Of a stretch of DNA of 64,000 nt, positions 57,960 to 64,000 are shown piece after piece. The DNA lies in NCBI GenBank assembly GCA_025174535.1, contig JALBUN010000047.1, positions 930,001 to 994,000 of the forward strand, written 5' to 3'. The position numbers and the translations under genes are program-made. The stretch is from Cantharellus purpuraceus (taxonomy: Eukaryota > Basidiomycota > Agaricomycetes > Cantharellales > Hydnaceae). Below the pieces are notes generated by a model. It made no database searches, had not been told where the DNA came from, and saw only the letters and a program-made list of their open reading frames with translations. The number at the start of each line of letters is the position of its first letter. Position 1 is the stretch's first letter.

Positions 57960-60685
57960 GGTGGGGGCGAGGGAGAGGGCGGGGGAGGGCTCGACAGCAA
58001 TCTTTATAGCACAGAGCACCAACCACGGCCACGAACGTTGGCACGCGATTGCCTTTTTTGACACCGTGCGACCATCTCCACGGTTCCTGCTTCTCCCCGG
58101 TCACTCGGCCTCAGATCCCATCGGCTCTCCAACGTGCGACGGCCACCCTCCCTGCCGCCGCTCCCACCATATACCCTGCTCTGGTCTCCCCAGGGCCTCC
58201 TCACTCCCCGCTCATCCTCACCATCTCCCATTGCGAATCGCACACATCCGCACCGCACCGCACTTTCTCCCCCAATCTCCCAGCGCTTGTTCACCATGTG
58301 ACCTCCAGAGATCAATGATACCCGGCGCAAGATAGTGCATGATTTCCCGGCCTTCCTGATCAGCCCACTCGTCGTCAAGCGACACACAGCGCGACAGCTA
58401 GTGGCCAGTGCTCACAGCCGCAGCTCTCACAGTGCCATGCAAGAACTGGCACTTTACGTATATTGTTCCTGCCCCTGCACAGCCACCACCACAGCCACCA
58501 CAGCACCAGCATACCTCTATCTCGACTCGGATAGGATGGCACGTCCGAGGGACGTCCACGCTGACACTATCAGTGCAAAGACAGCACCCATCACTCCCGT
58601 CGTTGATGTGCAGCAGCCCCTCTGTCGGCACGCCGCGCCGCAATGCATGTTCAAGAAGCCAGACATGGACTTTTTCTGGGAATTTGAAAGCAGTGGTGCG
58701 GGACATTCATTATCCATCGTGTGAGCACAGCCGTGGTCCGTACGGGCCTTCCTTCCCACATACGGCGCGAGCTCATAACAGTCCCCGTGCATGACACATG
58801 ACAGTCGCCTACGTGGGCGATGCGCCGGGACGCATGCAAGGTGCCGTCCAGGCGGTCGTGTGCGCACACTCGGATGATGTCATTCCGTGGCAGACACTCT
58901 AAACTCGCCTGCGGGCGCCCATTATGCATTAATGAAGATAATGTTATGCGTGGCTTGAGCTGATGCCCCAGCTTTCACCCTTAACCCCACGTTCGTCCAG
59001 CCCAGGCGTAGACCGGCAGCCTGTCAGCAATGCAAGCCAAACGGCATGGCACCGTCACACAGGTTTGACGCTCTTTTTGAACGGAGCTTCAAAGTGGCAT
59101 GTTAGCCTTGCGAACGCTCCATACTACGGCTGTCATAGCTAGGGCTCCATATATTAAGCAGAGTCTCTGAATGTTGTGACGATCCGAGTGAGGATGATCA
59201 TGTCTTTCCATGGCAGATGCTGTAACTCGTCAAGGCCAGAACAGAAGTCTGGTGTTCTGCGGGACGCCCCATGCGCATGTGCGCAGAAGTTCTGCCAGTG
59301 GACGTCGCGTCTGCAGCTGGCGAAGCTTCCCGGGGTCGTGATACCGCCCAAGGGGCGATCATGCCCAGAATGGAATGCAGCACATCTGGCACAGCAGCCT
59401 GGGCGTGCGGTCGCATACCCACGACGTGCAGCTAATGCCTTGTGGTTCACGGCCACCCCGGAAGCGAACACGGCCGGTATTCAGCACAGCACACTGAGAA
59501 GGCCACTCCAGTATTCAGCACAGCATACTCAGCACAGCAGCCGGAGACCTGCGCGGGGACCAGCGTACCCACAGCCCGAGGCTCCTGCAGCTGGGAGCCT
59601 TACGGGTCACGGCAAGGTCTGAGAAGGCCACCCCAGGAGCGAGCACGTCTAGTATTCATTCAGCGCGGCACACTCAGCACAGCAGCCTGAGGCCTGCGCG
59701 GGGACCAGCGTACCTACAGCCCGAGGTTCCTGCAGCTGGGAGCCCTATAGGTCACGCTGACGCCTGCCAAGGGCACCCCGGGAGCGAACACGCCCAATCT
59801 CCAACACAGCACACAGTAGCCTGAGGCCTGCACGAGATTTAGCGTACCCGCGGGCGGGGCCGATGCAAGCGCCCCATTGTTATTCGGGTCACGGCTGTGC
59901 TATCTGGGGGGGGCGCCTGTGGCAGAAACTGTAAATGTTCGCAAGCAGGCGAATCATAATCAAGTTCATTTGAGCACAGCCACAATCAATCTTTTTCCGA
60001 ATGCGTGCTGCAGCCTGGCTCAATAATGGTACATGAAATGCTGCCAAGAACGGGATACCCCCAGTATCCTAGCAATAGCAAACACTCGCGTTCGAGACTC
60101 TGCACATCCGCGAGACCGAGACCCATTGATGGCTTGGATAATAGGTCCAGCAAGGCAGACAGCCGTGGTGCAGTCTGACAGCAACGCCATGTCTGGTGTG
60201 ATTCTGATTCTGGGGAAGAGGCTGTACTCACACTCGAGTGGGGAGTGAGCGCAAGAGTTCCGGCCGGTTTGGCAGCCAGTGAGGCTTTGCCAGCTTCGCG
60301 GGCCGGTCTGCCAAACCTGCCAGTGGCAGCTGAGAACAGCATCCAGTAAGACATGCCAAGCCAGCAAAGCCACACTTGGAAGGGTACTTGTCCGAAAGAT
60401 TCCATCACAGCGAACATTGATGGCACTGGGCGCGAGTTCGAACTGGGTGCCTAGGATGCGGGTCACGTTGGGTAGAGTGAATGGAATGTTGCCCCTTGTG
60501 AAATGTCAACGCTACTCGAGTCTGTCGCACAACACCATCATTCCACGAGGCGTCACGTATTGTCACATACTCTGGTAAATCATGATGTTTTGAGATATCC
60601 GTCGATTCGGTCCCGAAGCCTGTGTGTGCATCTGAAATGAGCGTTATAAAGATGCAGCTATCAGTCACTGCCTTCTTTCCGAATA
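57960..60685. other. 2.7-kb divergent intergenic region between the phosphate transporter paralogs
   Basis: It holds the promoters of both transporters and a tandem repeat (59391-59860). Open frames at 58.0-58.9, 59.2-59.6 and 60.0-60.5 kb overlap each other on both strands without family features. I saw no CACGTG (Pho4 core) by eye, but did not search exhaustively. Confidence 0.5.
59391..59860. repeat. Degenerate tandem repeat, about four units of roughly 140 bp
   Basis: Units start near 59391, 59532, 59678 and 59808 with the block CACAGCAGCC or a variant. The middle two share a long stretch including CGCGGGGACCAGCGTACC, ACAGCCCGAGG and TCCTGCAGCTGGGAGCC. A second shared block, CACCCCgGgAGCGAaCACG with variants, recurs at about 59453, 59625 and 59772. 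The outer units are diverged and partial. Confidence 0.75.
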
Positions 60686-63185
60686 ATGCAGTCGAACAAC
60701 CACCCCCCCAACGTCGCGGAGAGCAGTGCCAGTGGGTCTCGCCTCCCCAATGCCGCGGAGAGCAGTGCCAGTGGGTCTCGCCTCCCCAATGTCGCGGAGA
60801 GCAGTGGATCCCATACTCCCAACGTCGGGGAGGGCAGTGGGACTCTCACCCACAATGTCGAGCAGAACGATCATCATTACCCTCCCCTAGTTGTCTACAC
60901 CCTCGCCCAACGCCGTCGTGCCGCCTTATCCGATGTCGACAAAGCTGGCTTCAGGTATGTCTTGTCTCTTTCCTCCTCGCTGCATTCCTCACCCCGCAAC
61001 CACAGCCGCTTTCACGCCAAAGTCTGTCTCGTCGCTGGCGTCGGCTTCTTCACAGATGCCTACGGTGCGCATGCCCCCTCTCCCCGCGTCCTTTCTCCGC
61101 TGACTCGTCACAGATCTCTTCGCCATCGGCATCACCAGCTCCATGCTCGGCAACCTATACGGGCACGTAGCACGTCAGTCCCTTGCTTGACACCCTCACA
61201 CACCGCCCTCAACGGTGTCTCCTCCCGCAGCACCCGCAGACAACCCCAACATCGGTTTTTCGCTCACGCAGAACCAGGACATGGGAATCAAAATTGCCTC
61301 ACCTGTCGGCACTCTCGTCGGACAGCTCCTCTTTGGCTGGCTCGCCGACATCCTCGGCCGCAAACGCATGTGTATGTACCCTCTTCTCTCCCCCCCGCCC
61401 GTATGCACCCCTCACGCGCTTCCCACCCTCTAGACGGCGTTGAGCTCGTCATCATAATCGTCACAACAGTGGGTCAAGCAATGGCTGGCCGCGCACACGG
61501 CGTCAGCGTCATCGGCGTCCTCATCGCCTTGCGCTTCTTCCAAGGGGTTGGGATTGGGGGCGATTATCCTTTATCTGCCGTGATAAGCTCGTGTGTCTCC
61601 CAAAAGCACATCCTTTCTAGCCCGCCTCACATCCACGTAGCGAGTTTGCGTCTACACGCACACGCGGTCGCCTCATGACCACTGTATTCGCGGCCCAGGG
61701 TTGGGGTGAGCACTCTGCATATACCCAGTGATTTGTGCTCACATGCCTCCAGGCCAATTCACAGCCGCCCTCGTGTCGACAGTCGTGCTCAGGGCATTCA
61801 AATCTTCCATCATACACGACGACGCCTCCGACCCGCGGCACGTCGACAATGTGTGGCGTCTCGTCATTGGATTGGGCTGTATCCCTGCAGCGATGGCGCT
61901 CTACTTTCGTATGACGATCCCAGAGACACCGCGGTTCACGATGGACATTGAGTGCAATGTCCAACAGGCGGTGCTGGATGTTAACACATTCCTCACCCCG
62001 GGCACGCTTGTTGTCGACCCTGATGCGGTCGTGCAGCGGGCTAACGCACCAACGGCCTCACGAAGGGATTTCGTGAACTAGTAAGTTCATGACGCCTAGC
62101 TGATTGGAGTGGGATTGACGAGGTTGGGGTAGCTTCAGCAAGTGGGAGAATGCCAAGATCCTCCTCGGGACGTCGTACTCGTGGTTTGCGCTCGACGTAA
62201 GCCCTTCCGTTCTCTCCCTAGGTTCACAACCATTCACTTTCGCCAAGATCGCATTCTACGGCCTTGGTCTCAACAGCAACGTCATTCTCAACGCAATCGT
62301 ACGCCCCATTTTATCACAGCATATATGCTCTTTTCTAATCATGTTTTTACTTCAGCAATTTGGTAACCCGCCGTCGAACGTGGTAGGAGGCGAGGGGGTT
62401 TACCTCAACTTGGTCAATTTGTCGGTTGGGAATGTAATGTTCGTATTCCACGCGCTGGCACGGGGGATACACTCTCAAGACGATACGATGCAGTTTATCA
62501 GTAGCGGGCCTCATACCCGGATATTATGTGACATTATTGTTTATTGATTCCGTGCGTATCTGTGTATTCTACTTGATGTGTGAGAAGGCTGACGAGGGTT
62601 TGGTCAGTGGGGACGAAAGCCGATCCAACTTATGGGCTTTACAATGCTCACGATTATCTTCATTATCATGGTACGTGCCACGCTTTCCTCCCCTTGTCGC
62701 TTCTTGCTAAGTCGTTACCCCCTCACCCCCCACAGGGTTTTGGCTACCACAAAATCCTGGCGCACAGTAACGTAGCGTTTGTATTCCTTTACTGCCTTGC
62801 CAACTTTTTCCAAAACTTTGGGCCCAACACGACAACATTTGTTATCCCTGGAGAAGCATTCCCCACGCGGTACCGGTCAACCGCGCACGGGATCAGCGCT
62901 GCCTGTGGAAAACTCGGCGCCATCGTGGCGCAGGTCGGGTTTACGCAGTTGAAGGATATCGGAGGCATTGATCAGGTGCGTCACCCCCGCCGTTTTTTGG
63001 CGTTCCAATGATGGCTGGTTGGCATTTGTGTGCTGACACGCGCCGGATAGTTTCTTAACCATATTATAGAGATATTTGCGTTGTTCACGTTTACGGGGAT
63101 ATTGTCTACGCTACTACTGACGGAGACGAAGCAGCGTTCGCTCGAGGATATCTCGAACGAAGACCAGGAGAACTTTATCAAATGA
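60686..63185 (+). CDS. Inorganic phosphate:H+ symporter (PHO84-type MFS), paralog 2 with repeat N-terminus
   Basis: Same family and function as the divergent neighbour. The start at 60686 ([20 protein letters not shown]) adds about 60 residues of repeats absent from paralog 1. Then follow [191 protein letters not shown] (across an intron), [44 protein letters not shown] and [20 protein letters not shown], ending FIK. Introns sit at the same places as in paralog 1. It ends 12 residues or so earlier than paralog 1. Confidence 0.93.
60707..60850 (+). repeat. In-frame tandem repeat in the transporter N-terminus (two 39-bp, two 33-bp units)
   Basis: Units at 60707-60745 and 60746-60784 encode [13 protein letters not shown] and [13 protein letters not shown]. 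Shorter units at 60785-60817 and 60818-60850 encode [11 protein letters not shown] and [11 protein letters not shown]. Each starts CCCAA, and all lengths are multiples of three. The region is cytosolic in MFS topology. Confidence 0.9.
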
Positions 63186-64000
63186 GAGGGGCCTGCTATT
63201 AGATTTGGAATTCAAGTTTGGTGATATAATGGTGCTTTGCGACGACCACTTTCTTTCATGTCTGTCTTTTTCTCTCTCATGTATCCATTGACGTGTCTCA
63301 TCTCATCTTTTCCGTACACTCACTAACGACTCACCTGGTAATGGTAATTGTGGAACTTCATGTAATTGGCATAATCCAATTAACTTATTGAGTTTGTTTA
63401 TTTTTATCGCCGGTGTCCCGTGATCAGCAGCAGACGCCCTAAAAGGGAGAGTGGCCACTAGTGTGGAAAATCATCCACAGTACGATTGGTTGTGCCCCTG
63501 TGCGCATCGTCCGAGGAGGGAATGAACAGGCTTACACCTGCCTACACCAGGGACGGCCATTTGAGGCTGCAAGGCACTGTCACCCATCACACGCCACACA
63601 CGATATACTTTACTACATATATTGCAAATGCACGTTCGTCGTCGCTGATTCTGATTCGCGCATGTGTCGCTCGTTCTTTGGCCAAGGCAGAACATGACCG
63701 ATGAAGAAACGGTCTATGCTGCCGCAGATCATGCACTTAAAAACATGGTCCGATATCCAAAGTATGATGTGATAACGTTGAATGAAATTCTAAAACATGC
63801 ATTCCGCCATCATTTTTTTTATTGGCGTTCAGATTTAAATTTTTGTCCTCCTGAGGGATTGAGGGCGATGACGGCTGGCATGGGTCAGGACGAGCGTCTG
63901 TCTACTCGTCCCTGTAATCAGGACGCAGCGAACGGACCGTTTTCCCTACGCAATGCGTGCCCCATTTTTCAGTGTCACACCGCCACCACGGATGCAATAC
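63186..64000. other. 3' flank of paralog 2 and window end
   Basis: Frames at 63461-63704 overlap on both strands and have no family features. No gene or RNA is supported. Confidence 0.45.

Noticed and set aside
60020..60466. Two overlapping minus frames of about 147 codons upstream of transporter paralog 2
   Set aside because: They overlap each other in different frames, are Cys/Trp/Ser-rich, and lack splice logic and family features.
1..64000. CRISPR arrays, insertion sequences, retroelement or viral proteins
   Set aside because: No direct-repeat/spacer array, reverse transcriptase, integrase, transposase or capsid-like motif was seen in any frame I read.

Overview
The window reads as nuclear DNA of a filamentous fungus, most likely a basidiomycete (Agaricomycetes). 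Genes are densely packed on both strands and broken by many introns of about 50-60 bp with GT..AG borders. Agaricomycete placement is inference from gene style and protein resemblance; no marker was searched.

Layout. 1-1780: 5' half of a secreted beta-mannosidase (minus; runs off the window). 2287-2917: acidic unknown. 4387-5349: COQ4 (ubiquinone). 5636-9556: C2-C2-EF-hand phosphatidylserine decarboxylase. 10043-11758: Ser/Pro-rich unknown. 12216-14497: OLA1/YchF ATPase, with a repeat-bearing 602-bp intron. 15118-16462: RAD51-paralog recombinase. 16558-17334: secreted Thr/Ser-rich surface protein. 17704-19563: B-type mitotic cyclin. 20044-21119: probable mitochondrial unknown. 21700-24930: one continuous gene joining cystathionine beta-lyase to mevalonate kinase. 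25067-26842: NCS2/CTU2 (tRNA thiolation), divergent from the fusion gene. 26975-27614: ERG28. 27761-30218: RecQ helicase. 30416-33191: IMD/BAR-type membrane-binding protein. 33711-35003: Mediator MED19. 35.6-38.8 kb: decayed DNA with a kinase relic and a partial copy of the next gene. 38829-40577: tail-anchored unknown. 40818-44421 and 45290-49492: two large, mostly disordered unknowns. 50172-52457: uridine kinase/UPRT fusion. 55640-57959 and 60686-63185: two divergent paralogous phosphate/H+ symporters, with repeats between them.

How they fit. Most are housekeeping genes. Several touch lipid and isoprenoid supply (mevalonate kinase, ERG28, COQ4, PS decarboxylase) and two touch sulfur (cystathionine beta-lyase, NCS2). 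The most notable observation is the single 322-bp exon (23383-23704) that encodes both the C-terminus of cystathionine beta-lyase and the ATP-binding N-terminus of mevalonate kinase without a stop. It faces NCS2 across a 136-bp divergent promoter carrying a Gcn4-type TGAGTCA. Exon borders quoted are read by eye from frames and splice consensus; no alignment or transcript data were available.
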